This document shows positions 33,087-41,278 of a DNA stretch of 64,000 bases, one piece after another. The stretch spans positions 1 to 64,000 of the forward strand of contig JALSOH010000004.1 of NCBI GenBank assembly GCA_026986575.1, in the 5' to 3' direction. The notes below the pieces were generated by a model. That model searched no databases. It was not told where the DNA came from and saw only the letters and a list, made by a program, of their open reading frames with translations. The DNA is from Thermoproteota archaeon (GTDB lineage: Archaea; Korarchaeota; Korarchaeia; Korarchaeales; Korarchaeaceae). The position numbers were made by a program, and so were the translations under genes. Each line of letters begins with the position of its first letter. Within the stretch, counting starts at the first letter, position 1.

Positions 33087-34235
33087 ATTGAGTGGCTCCG
33101 CCCTCCCCCTTAAGATGACGAATGCCGCCGCGAAACCGGGCAGCTGAACCTCCTCACCCGGCGAATATGGCCCGAAAGCCTCATCTTTCAATCTGAACGT
33201 GGGAATGGGCATCTTCACTCGGACCTTGATCTCCGGCTCTGAGGGCAGACCGACTGCATCTTTGAACGGATTGAAAGCCCCATACTCATCCAAAGAGAGT
33301 CGTAAAGCCCTGAATCCGGTCTTACCGTGGATGCTGTTCGGTATCCTAGTCAGTCTCCCCGTGTCCATGGTGACCATCCAGTCGATCCTCGCTCCGGACC
33401 TCTGAGCCGACTCCTTAAGCAGGTTGAGGAGGTGCTTCCTCTCCCTAGAGCTGAGTTTGACTCCCATATCCCTCGATAAGAGGAGTACCTTCTCCCTCAG
33501 AGAGGGGGCTAGTTTCGCATGACCACTCAACAAGTGCTGTAAGGCCCTCCTAGCGATACTGCTCCTCAGATCAAGCCTCACGAGCCCCTTCTTGACTATG
33601 AACAGGGGAGTAGGATCGAAGCCCTTGCCCATCGCGTAGAAGGCGACCTCCCTCCTTCCATCCTTGGATAGAGTGGTCAGTTTCCCCTCAGAGACCCTGA
33701 CGTGGAAACCCCTGTTTCCCGTGTATGAGACCGCTATCTCGTCCAAGGAGGCGCCGAGGTCCTCTGACAGCACCTCTATGAGCTTTCTCACCTCGTACTT
33801 GGTCAGCGATATGCACCTCTCGTTGAGCCAGTGGTTGACCTCTATCCTCTCAGACCCGCATTTCGGGCACTTCCCCGGTGGGATTCCCTTCCCAGTGAGG
33901 CCGCAATTCCTGCACCTCCACACAGACTCACTCTCACATTCCCCGTCCTTGAAGTCCGTGGAGTCTATATCGAAGAGGAGCTCCGCCCTTATAGGTTCCT
34001 TCTCATCCATTGGAGCCGTCGGGTTCCTGTACAGGGAGACAGAGTAGTAGGCGTGCATGGGCGGGTTGTCCACCAAGTACCTCCTGAGCTCCGGGAGGTC
34101 CCTGAAGGATACATGCCTCCTGACCTTCCCCTCGAAGTCCCTGAACATGAACTCCCTTAGGGGCACATCCGAAACGTAGATGGTGCCTGCCATGCTCCTG
34201 TAATATTTAGCGAAGAGCGTCTCGAGCACCCTCAA
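33081..34235 (-). CDS. priS: DNA primase small (catalytic) subunit PriS
   Basis: A 384-residue primase catalytic subunit. The metal-binding Asp pair is in LLFDIDSTDF (D89 and D91), a zinc knuckle follows (CRNCG at about 108, CPKCG at about 123) and YTGNRGFHVRV (about 175) completes the prim-pol core. TTG 34235 is chosen because GGAGG is seven bases upstream and it overlaps the priL stop in a TTGA; an ATG at 34268 inside priL would add 11 residues. The priL-priS order and overlap imply fixed stoichiometry. Confidence 0.93.
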   Translation of the reverse strand: MRVLETLFAKYYRSMAGTIYVSDVPLREFMFRDFEGKVRRHVSFRDLPELRRYLVDNPPMHAYYSVSLYRNPTAPMDEKEPIRAELLFDIDSTDFKDGECESESVWRCRNCGLTGKGIPPGKCPKCGSERIEVNHWLNERCISLTKYEVRKLIEVLSEDLGASLDEIAVSYTGNRGFHVRVSEGKLTTLSKDGRREVAFYAMGKGFDPTPLFIVKKGLVRLDLRSSIARRALQHLLSGHAKLAPSLREKVLLLSRDMGVKLSSRERKHLLNLLKESAQRSGARIDWMVTMDTGRLTRIPNSIHGKTGFRALRLSLDEYGAFNPFKDAVGLPSEPEIKVRVKMPIPTFRLKDEAFGPYSPGEEVQLPGFAAAFVILRGRAEPLNH

Positions 34236-35161
34236 TCCAAACCCTCCAGCATGTACCTCCTTCCACAATCACCGGGGCAAAGGCCCCAATTCTTCATGGT
34301 CTCGCAGCTCGGCGCCTTGTACTTCCTCCTAGCTATGTGAGAGATCTGGTAAGAAGCTATCCTCTCGTTGAAGTCCGGTGCACTCCGGAACAGATCTAGC
34401 ACCTGCTCCTCCGACCAGCCCACATTGAGTAGGAAGGATGTGAGGGCGAACCTGGCCTGATGGGTCAGGTTCTCTCCCCTCCTGAGTTTGGATATCAGGT
34501 CCTTTATGCAGGGCGGGAAGTCCCCCTTCTTAGGCCTCTTGAACCTCTTCCTCATCCTCTTGGCGAACATATCCGAGATCTCCTTAGCTATCTCCTCCAA
34601 GGGATCAGGAAGTTCGACTCTTGGAGTTTCCATTACCCTCATCTTTATGTATTCCGAGATCAGCCTTCTCAGGTCCCTTTCGTTCACGAGGACGTACCCC
34701 TTCCTCACCACACGATTGACGAGCCTCCATTTCGGTCCACCTATACCGGCACAACCGTTGGAATAGCTGACCACGTCGACCCAGAGTCCATCATCGAGCC
34801 TGAGCTCGAAGCCGAACGTCTCTCTAGCCAGATCAACCAGTTTCTCCGTGGGTAAGCGTTCGGATAGTTCCATGAACCTCTTGGCCTCGTAATTGGCCAG
34901 CCTGCTGAGCATCGATCTCCCGACCCTAGAGGCTATGAGCTTCGCTGCGACGAAGGCGTAAACCTCGTTCACAGGGTTGGTCAAGTCTGGATGGATGGTC
35001 CTCCCCTCGATGGCCCTGATCAGCCTCTCCCTAGCGAGCCTCCTAGCGTTCTCCAGCAATGGATCGAAGGCTAAGTCTTCCAATGTGAGGCCCTGCTCCT
35101 CCAGAAGGGCTGCAGCCTCCCTCGAAAAAGGAGCAATGAGGAGGATCTCCCCTTCCCTCAT
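34232..35161 (-). CDS. priL: DNA primase large subunit PriL
   Basis: A 309-residue subunit that stabilises PriS and helps initiate primers. The C-terminal domain has the four Cys of the 4Fe-4S cluster: FPPCIKDL (about 216), PSCETMKNWGLCPGDC (three Cys, about 284-297). The N-terminal part is helical (NPVNEVYAFVAAKLIASRVG). The ATG lies in AGGTATGATCAGATG, five bases after the PCNA stop. It is translationally coupled to priS downstream. Confidence 0.92.
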   Translation of the reverse strand: MREGEILLIAPFSREAAALLEEQGLTLEDLAFDPLLENARRLARERLIRAIEGRTIHPDLTNPVNEVYAFVAAKLIASRVGRSMLSRLANYEAKRFMELSERLPTEKLVDLARETFGFELRLDDGLWVDVVSYSNGCAGIGGPKWRLVNRVVRKGYVLVNERDLRRLISEYIKMRVMETPRVELPDPLEEIAKEISDMFAKRMRKRFKRPKKGDFPPCIKDLISKLRRGENLTHQARFALTSFLLNVGWSEEQVLDLFRSAPDFNERIASYQISHIARRKYKAPSCETMKNWGLCPGDCGRRYMLEGLD

Positions 35162-35165
35162 CTGA

Positions 35166-35918
35166 TCATACCTGCAGGTGGGCTAAGTAGTAGGTTATGC
35201 CAGCCCCCTCTATGCCTCCGAGGGGGTAGGTGAGTTTGAGGGGAGCCTGCGTCTTCAATTCCAGATCAGCCTCCTCGGAAATCTTCGCCGGCTTCGTCAT
35301 CTTCTCCAAGTAGGCCATGTTATAAACGCTCTTAGAGGGTTCCTCGGCCCAAACATCAATCAGAGCCCTGTCTTCCTTCGTGATAGATATTGTGGCCTTC
35401 CCCTTGTCGCTCTCGGCCTTGAATTCGATCTTTTCGCTGTCTATGTAGATCTCAACGTCGGATCCTATTATCTTCAGATCCTTTATGGCATTTGGTATCA
35501 CATCGCTGTCGAGCCTCGCCTTGGCCTTGTAGTCCACCTTTATCGTCTTGAACTCGAATGGGGTTCCGGCCAGCAGGGGCAGCTCGAAGTTCTTCCTGTA
35601 TCCATCGGTCGCGGTCACTTTCATCAGGGACTCGGTGAACTCCAGCTCCACCCTCTCCTTAGCCTTCACCCTCTTCAGTATCTTGGAGAGGTCGGTGAAG
35701 TTTATCCCATAGAAGTTCGACTGGTCCACCTCGAAGTCTATGAAATAGGTTCTGGGGAGTATCAGCTGGATCATTGCAGTTTTAGAGGGATCCAAGGCTT
35801 GGAGACCCATGCCCTCTTCCGGATCCAGCTTTATTGATGCCTCGCCCACTAGGGATTCGACCGCGTCAACTATGGCCTTGAGGGTGCTAGCCTCCTCGAA
35901 GACCACCCTATTTACCAT
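35166..35918 (-). CDS. pcn: PCNA sliding clamp
   Basis: A 250-residue clamp. It shows the duplicated clamp fold with LDPEEGMGLQALDPSKTAM, an interdomain connector and LKLTYPLGGIEGAGITYYLA at the C-terminus (the usual archaeal end is YFLAPR-like). ATG 35918 is preceded by AAAGGTGGTAGAG; a GTG three codons earlier lies inside that site. It overlaps the OB-fold gene by 11 bases and is followed by priL, so the clamp is made together with primase and PolD. Confidence 0.95.
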   Translation of the reverse strand: MVNRVVFEEASTLKAIVDAVESLVGEASIKLDPEEGMGLQALDPSKTAMIQLILPRTYFIDFEVDQSNFYGINFTDLSKILKRVKAKERVELEFTESLMKVTATDGYRKNFELPLLAGTPFEFKTIKVDYKAKARLDSDVIPNAIKDLKIIGSDVEIYIDSEKIEFKAESDKGKATISITKEDRALIDVWAEEPSKSVYNMAYLEKMTKPAKISEEADLELKTQAPLKLTYPLGGIEGAGITYYLAHLQV

Positions 35919-36237
35919 CTCTACCACCTTTCAGTTTTCTCTCCACTTCTCGCCTTACCTCATCCACATCCCTGAGCAAACTTATATCTATTCCTGATAT
36001 GTCGGCAATTGCGTACCCCTGCAGCTCTTTGAAATCCTCAGAGGACGTGATCACCGAACCCACCACCAGCACTATGTCCTTGGGCTTGAAATCGGAGGCC
36101 CTATCGTAATACACCCTAGCTCGGGATGTACCGTCATCCAAGATAAGGTAGTTCTCTATCACGTTTATGACCACTCCTATTATGGCCACCTCTCCTTCCC
36201 TAACCTCCCTTATCCTGACCCACTTCAAGTAGAGCAT
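35908..36237 (-). CDS. Small OB-fold nucleic-acid-binding protein
   Basis: A 109-residue protein. Residues about 14-85 look like a single OB fold (EVAIIGVVINVIENYLILDD, then SRARVYYDRASDFKPKDIVLV and YAIADISGIDISLLRD), similar in style to RPA/Stn1-type or tRNA-anticodon OB domains. The last 25 residues are a charged helix. It has no zinc finger or catalytic motif. Its position between the PolD large subunit (5-base gap) and PCNA (11-base overlap) suggests a replisome or single-strand-binding accessory. The family is not firmly recognised. Confidence 0.75.
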   Translation of the reverse strand: MLYLKWVRIREVREGEVAIIGVVINVIENYLILDDGTSRARVYYDRASDFKPKDIVLVVGSVITSSEDFKELQGYAIADISGIDISLLRDVDEVRREVERKLKGGRDGK

Positions 36238-36242
36238 CCTCC

Positions 36243-39200
36243 CTACAGGAAATCCACGAGCTTCCTAGCGACCGGCCTCTCCTTACTCTCCCCTTTCTTC
36301 CCTTCGTCCCTGTTCTTTAGAGGCTTCGGCTTCGAATCCGAGGGCTTCTCCCCTAGAACGGATTCTAGTGTGTTCAAAGAGCTGGCATCCTCTTCCTCCC
36401 TGAAGAGGGACCTAGCCTCGGCCTCTAGCACCTTTATCCTCTGGGACAGGTACCCTTCAATCCCGTACTCGCGCATGAGTGATAGTGTTGGCTCCAAGTA
36501 CTTCAGCACCGTTCCCTTGTGCACGGTGAGCTGTATGGGCCCGCCGCACACGAGGCATTTGCCCGAGAGCGGCGGTCTCCTGTACTTGGCATTGCACTTG
36601 GTGCACCTGAACATCTGCTGGCCGAACTTCCTCAGGTTGCCCACGATGTCCCTTATGAAGTGGGAAGAGATGGCTCTCGAAAGGGCGTCCATCTTATCCA
36701 CAGCCTTTATCTTCTCTTCTAGGGAGAAGTGGGCCCTCATCTTGTCCTCCATCTTGTTAAGCTTCCTGTACATCGTCTGGAGCGGTCCCCGGTAAACGTG
36801 GGAGGTGGGTACGGAGTACCCAATTTCCGGGTACTTAACGCCTCTCGCGAGTTCAGTCTCCACCGTCGGCACCAGATCCTTCAGCTTGCCTGGATCCTCG
36901 TACCTGTAGGTGGCCTCGTAGAACGCTGAGGGCAGGGAGGTCACCACCTCCATGTTGTACACCTCATCGTCTATGTACTCGGGATCCACCCTCGTCACCA
37001 TCAGGAGGGGCGCATCCTCCCTTCCTCCTGGAGTGGATGGCAGGAAGTCTTGGGAGAAGTTGATGAGACCATCTAGGGCTAGCATTATGGAGTCCTCATC
37101 CCCGTCGATGTTTCTCCTCTTGGCGGCATGGAGAAAGGGGTGGGCGTAGAGAACGTCAGCGTCAGTGAATCCAATTATCCGGGCGACGTTAGCCACGAAC
37201 GTGTGAGGTGAGATCGTGAGGACTAGGTGCCCCACCAAGTCCTCCTCGCTCTCCAAGTTGTAGAAGGGTTCCAAGCCGTACACCTTTTCCAAGAGCTCAT
37301 CCATATATTTGGAGACCCTGAACAGATACTTCGCGGCCTCCCTAGGTATTATCATGTCTTGCACCTTCAGCTCTAGGATCTGGTCCTCACTCACCAGCTC
37401 CTCCCCGTGAATGTCGTGGGTATAGCCCAGTTCCCTCAGCTTCGAGATGGGAACCCCTGCTTCCTTAGGCTTGAAGTGGGTGAGTGCCGCATTAACGGCA
37501 TCGAATCTGATCGTACCGTCCTTGAAGACGTAAAGGTCGTACTTGCTCCTCAAAATGCCTTTCTCTATCATCTCGGGTGATTTAGATCCACTGGTCAGCC
37601 CCTTAACACCTTTAACCTTTTTCAGGAGTTCCATGGGCTCTCTTAGGTTGGAGAATGCTCTATTCACTTCCTCCTTTATGTTCAGGACCGTCTTCTTGTA
37701 GGGAACCGGATCCGCGTTGGGATGATCTCCACACCTGCCGTTGACCCTCTTGCCGCAAATTGGACAGAACATGAGTTGAACCGTCCTCGTCCCGCACTTT
37801 GGGCATTTGAATCTCGTGGTCTTGGTTCCGCAGCTGGGACACACCCTCAGGGCCACTTCGACCTCTACCTTGCCCTGATTGTATGCGGCCTCCATTGAGC
37901 GAGTCATCCCCTTGAGTTCCCCTATGGGAAAGAGCAGATTCACTGGGGGTTTCATCTTCCTGGGCTTAGCTTTCTCTGGCCTGCCAACCCTCATACCGAT
38001 CTTCGTGGGACCCTTGGGCATCACTTTGACGTCTAGGTGCTCATTGAGGAATCTTAGGGTCTCGTACTCAGAGATCCCATTGATATCGACGTCAGCGGGT
38101 ATCTTGGATGCCAAATACTCTAGGAGAGATGCGTCTTCCCCTTCCACCCATAGCATGTTCATTCCCACTCTATGGGGAACTCCGAGCCTCTCCAAGATGT
38201 CCTTGATCTCATCACTAGCCCTAAGAGAGATAGCCTTCCCAGATCTGGCCCCTTCCCTCGCGGCCTCAAGCAGGGTTAGCAGTTCCCCGATCCTCACGTG
38301 CTCCCAGAAATAAGTGTACCTCGGATGGAGTGGAATACCAAATTTCTTGGATATCTCCAAGGCCTCTAAGAAGGAGACTCTCTGCCATCTCTCCACAGGG
38401 GGAACTATTCCCAACTCTTTGGCCTTCTCGCTCAGGAGGGAATACCACCACTCCTCCACCCAAGCTGATGGGAGGAGCTTGTGGTTGTTTTCGAGGAACT
38501 CCCCAAAACCTATCAAGATATCCCCTAGGTGCAGTATCTTCTCCACTGAACCGGCCAGCACCTTGGCCTGCTCAGGATCGTCAATCCTGACAACACTTCC
38601 ATCCCTGAGCCTCACGACGGGCCCTTCTATCCAATCTACCGGCATCACCACGGCGCTCTTCCCGGGTCTCTCGATCCTGACCTGAGTGCCCACCGCCACG
38701 AAGCTGTCGAGTACGTACATGGTCGCGGGGTTCATTCCTATGCTCGCTAGTCCCGTGTTCCTAGATCTGCCGTACCTCAGCCTGAATCCCCCAATCCTAG
38801 ATGGGTGGGCCAGTACGGGCCTCCCCATGACGGCATCCTTCAGGTACTTGTACGAGGGTTCTACAACTGGGCAGCCTTCGTCCTGTGCTCCCTCGCCGCC
38901 CTTCTCTCCTCGACCGCCATCCTCTCCCAACCATCTCCAAGCGGAATCGTCGAAATCTCCTATGGACTTCTTGAGCTGTTTTATGATCTTCTTCAGCTTC
39001 TTAGCTTTCTGTATGACGCAGTCATTGATGACCAAGACGGCCCCTCCCCTTATCCTGTTGGTCTCCACCCTAGGGAGATTTCTGAAGGAGGAGACCTCCT
39101 CCTTCTCCGTTGGAGGACCCGTTACCTCGATGGGTATGTGCATAACTGCTCTCCTAACCTCTTCAGGCTCGGAGTTGTACTGCAGATGGGCCACCCTCTT

Positions 39201-39773
39201 GTACAGGAAGACCTCCTCTGTGTACCTCTCGACCTCCTCGTGGGTGGGGATGTACCTACCCAAACCCAACCTCTGCCTTATGTAGTCAGCCATTAGGACG
39301 CTTATAGCCCCCTCTGTACCTCCGGCAGTTCTTATCGGCCCGTTATAGTACACTGAGAGGTAGGCATCACGGCCCGCACCCTTTATGGCCACCCTGCTTA
39401 TTCCCTCAATCGGAGCGGAGACTGTGGCATCGGTTATTATGGCCATGCCTACTCTCAGCGCCAGCTCAGCCCTGTATTCGTCGTCTCCCCCAACATCTAT
39501 CTTGGGAACTTCGCCTTCCCTGGGAATTATCTCAGCTATGACCCTGAAAGCCGTCTCTACTTTGTTATCAGTCTTCTCCAGCCAATACTTGACCCTATCC
39601 CCCAAGGACTCCACATTGAAGAGCGCAACTATCCTTTCATGGAGCTCGTTCGCTATCTTTATCTCCACATCCTCCTTAGGGTCGTAACCCGCAGCTCTGG
39701 CCTTCTTGGCGACCTCAAGCACCATCTTCAGGTCTTCTTCGAGCGAGATGAAGTACCTCTCGTCTACCGACAT
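36243..39773 (-). CDS. polC: DNA polymerase D large subunit DP2
   Basis: An 1176-residue catalytic subunit of PolD. It starts in SVDERYFISLEEDLKMVLEV; a zinc module at about 645-685 (CPSCGTKTTRFKCPKCGTRT, then CPICG), the double-psi-barrel metal site RRNIDGDEDSIML (about 886-898) and a second zinc module (CTKCNAKYRRPPLSGKCLVCG without its last residue, about 1057-1076) are all intact. No intein interrupts the active site, a common place for one. The C-terminus KLVDFL could be a weak PCNA-binding motif. ATG 39773 is about 30 bases past a TATA box; an earlier GTG at 39794 would lie upstream of transcription. It leads the cluster to PCNA, primase and GINS. Confidence 0.96.
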   Translation of the reverse strand: MSVDERYFISLEEDLKMVLEVAKKARAAGYDPKEDVEIKIANELHERIVALFNVESLGDRVKYWLEKTDNKVETAFRVIAEIIPREGEVPKIDVGGDDEYRAELALRVGMAIITDATVSAPIEGISRVAIKGAGRDAYLSVYYNGPIRTAGGTEGAISVLMADYIRQRLGLGRYIPTHEEVERYTEEVFLYKRVAHLQYNSEPEEVRRAVMHIPIEVTGPPTEKEEVSSFRNLPRVETNRIRGGAVLVINDCVIQKAKKLKKIIKQLKKSIGDFDDSAWRWLGEDGGRGEKGGEGAQDEGCPVVEPSYKYLKDAVMGRPVLAHPSRIGGFRLRYGRSRNTGLASIGMNPATMYVLDSFVAVGTQVRIERPGKSAVVMPVDWIEGPVVRLRDGSVVRIDDPEQAKVLAGSVEKILHLGDILIGFGEFLENNHKLLPSAWVEEWWYSLLSEKAKELGIVPPVERWQRVSFLEALEISKKFGIPLHPRYTYFWEHVRIGELLTLLEAAREGARSGKAISLRASDEIKDILERLGVPHRVGMNMLWVEGEDASLLEYLASKIPADVDINGISEYETLRFLNEHLDVKVMPKGPTKIGMRVGRPEKAKPRKMKPPVNLLFPIGELKGMTRSMEAAYNQGKVEVEVALRVCPSCGTKTTRFKCPKCGTRTVQLMFCPICGKRVNGRCGDHPNADPVPYKKTVLNIKEEVNRAFSNLREPMELLKKVKGVKGLTSGSKSPEMIEKGILRSKYDLYVFKDGTIRFDAVNAALTHFKPKEAGVPISKLRELGYTHDIHGEELVSEDQILELKVQDMIIPREAAKYLFRVSKYMDELLEKVYGLEPFYNLESEEDLVGHLVLTISPHTFVANVARIIGFTDADVLYAHPFLHAAKRRNIDGDEDSIMLALDGLINFSQDFLPSTPGGREDAPLLMVTRVDPEYIDDEVYNMEVVTSLPSAFYEATYRYEDPGKLKDLVPTVETELARGVKYPEIGYSVPTSHVYRGPLQTMYRKLNKMEDKMRAHFSLEEKIKAVDKMDALSRAISSHFIRDIVGNLRKFGQQMFRCTKCNAKYRRPPLSGKCLVCGGPIQLTVHKGTVLKYLEPTLSLMREYGIEGYLSQRIKVLEAEARSLFREEEDASSLNTLESVLGEKPSDSKPKPLKNRDEGKKGESKERPVARKLVDFL

Positions 39774-39800
39774 ATCCCGGTTAAGGCGCCTCACCGAGGG

Positions 39801-39807
39801 TATAAAG
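39801..39807 (-). promoter_or_regulatory. TATA box of the polC replication cluster
   Basis: CCCTTTATACC on the minus strand is centred about 30 bases before ATG 39773, so the cluster mRNA probably starts at or just before that codon. Confidence 0.6.
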
Positions 39808-39858
39808 GGATGGCCCGGGACATCAAGTCCATCGGGATACTTAATTTAGAAGTGAAAG

Positions 39859-39866
39859 TTATAAAA
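39859..39866 (+). promoter_or_regulatory. TATA box of elf1
   Basis: GTTATAAAATTC on the plus strand is centred about 20 bases before ATG 39882, consistent with a leaderless or nearly leaderless mRNA. Confidence 0.55.
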
Positions 39867-39881
39867 TTCGGGTGCTTTGAA

Positions 39882-40127
39882 ATGGGAAGGAGAAAGAGGA
39901 GAACCACTCTTCCGGTCAGAAAGAGGAGGAAGTCCGCCTTCTTCAGGTGCCCCGTTTGTCAGCACAACTCGATAATGGTTGAACTCCACGAGAAGGAGGG
40001 AAAGGCCGTCATCAAGTGTTTCAACTGCGGGCTTGTTGAGGAGATCGAGATGAAGCCGGGAGAGACGAAGGTCGATGTCTACACCAGGTTCTTCGACTCG
40101 TACATAGAGAGGGCGGAGGGAGCCTGA
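39882..40127 (+). CDS. elf1: Transcription elongation factor Elf1 homolog
   Basis: An 81-residue zinc-ribbon protein. The basic N-terminus MGRRKRRTTLPVRKRRK is followed by CPVC (C23/C26), CFNCG (C46/C49) and the conserved DVYTRFFDSYI end, the Elf1 pattern in eukaryotes and TACK archaea. It binds elongating RNA polymerase near the downstream DNA. The frame is open far upstream, but ATG 39882 has a TATA box at leaderless distance. It is divergent from polC and ends three bases from the convergent porG. Confidence 0.9.
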   Translation: MGRRKRRTTLPVRKRRKSAFFRCPVCQHNSIMVELHEKEGKAVIKCFNCGLVEEIEMKPGETKVDVYTRFFDSYIERAEGA

Positions 40128-40129
40128 GC

Positions 40130-40735
40130 TCATCCCTCTCCTATTACCTCAGGAACGAACTTAGGATTATCTATAACTTTGGTTTCCGCGTGTGCCCGCT
40201 TGAGGGCCTCCAGATTCACATCAGTGAGCCTCTTCATCATGGCCCTAACCGAGCTCGCGGCGCTCTCGAGACCCACTATGCCTGTAGCTTTCACTAAGGC
40301 TCCGACCATGGCCGAGTTAGGGACGGGGAGTCCAGCCACTTTCAATCCCAGTTCCATAGAGATGGCGGTAGCATCCACAGTAGCGAGCCTCTGCACCCTC
40401 TTGGGAAGGAATATCTCCGCGGGATCTTCGGGCACGTTCATCACGACTATCGTATCGTGTTTCACGCCCCTCCAAGCCACCTCCAGATTGAGGAACATGG
40501 GATCCAGCAAGACCAGTACGTCCGGCTCATATATCTGACTCCTCAGCCTTATGGGGGAGCTGGAGACTCTAGTGAACGCCATTACAGGAGCGCCTCTCCT
40601 CTCAGCTCCGAAGAATGGAAATGCTTGGGACCATTTGCCCTCCAAGAAGGCAGCTTTAGCCACGATTCTGGAAGCGAGAACGGCGCCCTGACCGCCCCTA
40701 CCGTGCCACCTAATCTCGATGAGTTCGTCCCCCAA
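40130..40735 (-). CDS. porG: Pyruvate/2-oxoacid:ferredoxin oxidoreductase gamma subunit
   Basis: A 201-residue gamma subunit. It starts IEIRWHGRGGQGAVLASRIV (the conserved HGRGGQG motif) with FPFFGAERRGAPVMAFTRVS next, as in PorG/KorG/IorB-like proteins. It takes part in CoA-dependent oxidation of 2-oxoacids with electron transfer to ferredoxin. The alpha, beta and delta subunits normally encoded beside it are absent here, so this is a detached subunit. It starts at TTG with an AT-rich TATA element about 35 bases upstream. Confidence 0.9.
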   Translation of the reverse strand: MGDELIEIRWHGRGGQGAVLASRIVAKAAFLEGKWSQAFPFFGAERRGAPVMAFTRVSSSPIRLRSQIYEPDVLVLLDPMFLNLEVAWRGVKHDTIVVMNVPEDPAEIFLPKRVQRLATVDATAISMELGLKVAGLPVPNSAMVGALVKATGIVGLESAASSVRAMMKRLTDVNLEALKRAHAETKVIDNPKFVPEVIGEG

Positions 40736-40765
40736 ATCCGTTCCCCAAGTTCTACAGGTGTAAAC

Positions 40766-40774
40766 TTTTTAAAA
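40766..40774. promoter_or_regulatory. Symmetric TATA element between porG and rpoH
   Basis: TTTTTAAAA lies about 35 bases before the porG TTG (minus) and about 56 bases before the rpoH TTG (plus). It is the only TATA-like run in the 90-base gap, so it may serve both. The rpoH leader would be about 30 bases and contains GGGGGTG. Confidence 0.45.
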
Positions 40775-40825
40775 CCGTATTGCACCTCACCCTGATGCCA
40801 GTGTTCCCTTTAAGGGGGTGCTTAT

Positions 40826-41248
40826 TTGGTAGAGTCTGAGGATGTTCCAGTCGATATTGACCTAGATGAGGGATCCGATTCCCCCAATCCTAGTAAGGAG
40901 GCTAAATCTCCTGGGAAGAGGTCCTCAGGAAAGTCCTCCTCTAAGGCTAAGAAGACCGCGAAGACCAAGAAGGAGAAGACCCAGAAGAGGACCAAGACCA
41001 CTAGAACCAAGAAGACAAAGAAGGCGATCAAGTATGATCCGACCGAGAACTTCATGGTGCCCAAGCATGAGATAGTCAGCGAGGATGAGAAGAGGGAATT
41101 GGAGAGGATGTATGGGTCCTTGGATTTGTTTCCCAAGATACTCGTGACTGACCCCATAGTGATGAAGTTGGGGGCGAAGGAGGGAGATCTGATCCGGATA
41201 CATCGTGAGGAGGGCTTCTATTACAGGTACGTGGTTAGTAGGAGTTGA
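40826..41248 (+). CDS. rpoH: RNA polymerase subunit H with lysine-rich N-terminal extension
   Basis: A 140-residue protein. The last about 65 residues are the standard RpoH/Rpb5 C-terminal domain (MVPKHEIVSEDEKRELERMY, DPIVMKLGAKEGDLIRIHR). Before it lie about 74 residues not found in typical 75-85-residue archaeal RpoH: about 20 acidic residues, then a Lys/Ser/Thr-rich stretch (21-68) like a histone tail. The start is TTG 40826 after GGGGGTG. No other in-frame start between it and the domain has a binding site, so the tail appears real. It leads rpoH-rpoB-rpoA. Confidence 0.92.
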   Translation: MVESEDVPVDIDLDEGSDSPNPSKEAKSPGKRSSGKSSSKAKKTAKTKKEKTQKRTKTTRTKKTKKAIKYDPTENFMVPKHEIVSEDEKRELERMYGSLDLFPKILVTDPIVMKLGAKEGDLIRIHREEGFYYRYVVSRS

Positions 41249-41278
41249 TTTTACGATTATGTTGTGGGGGTTGTTTCC

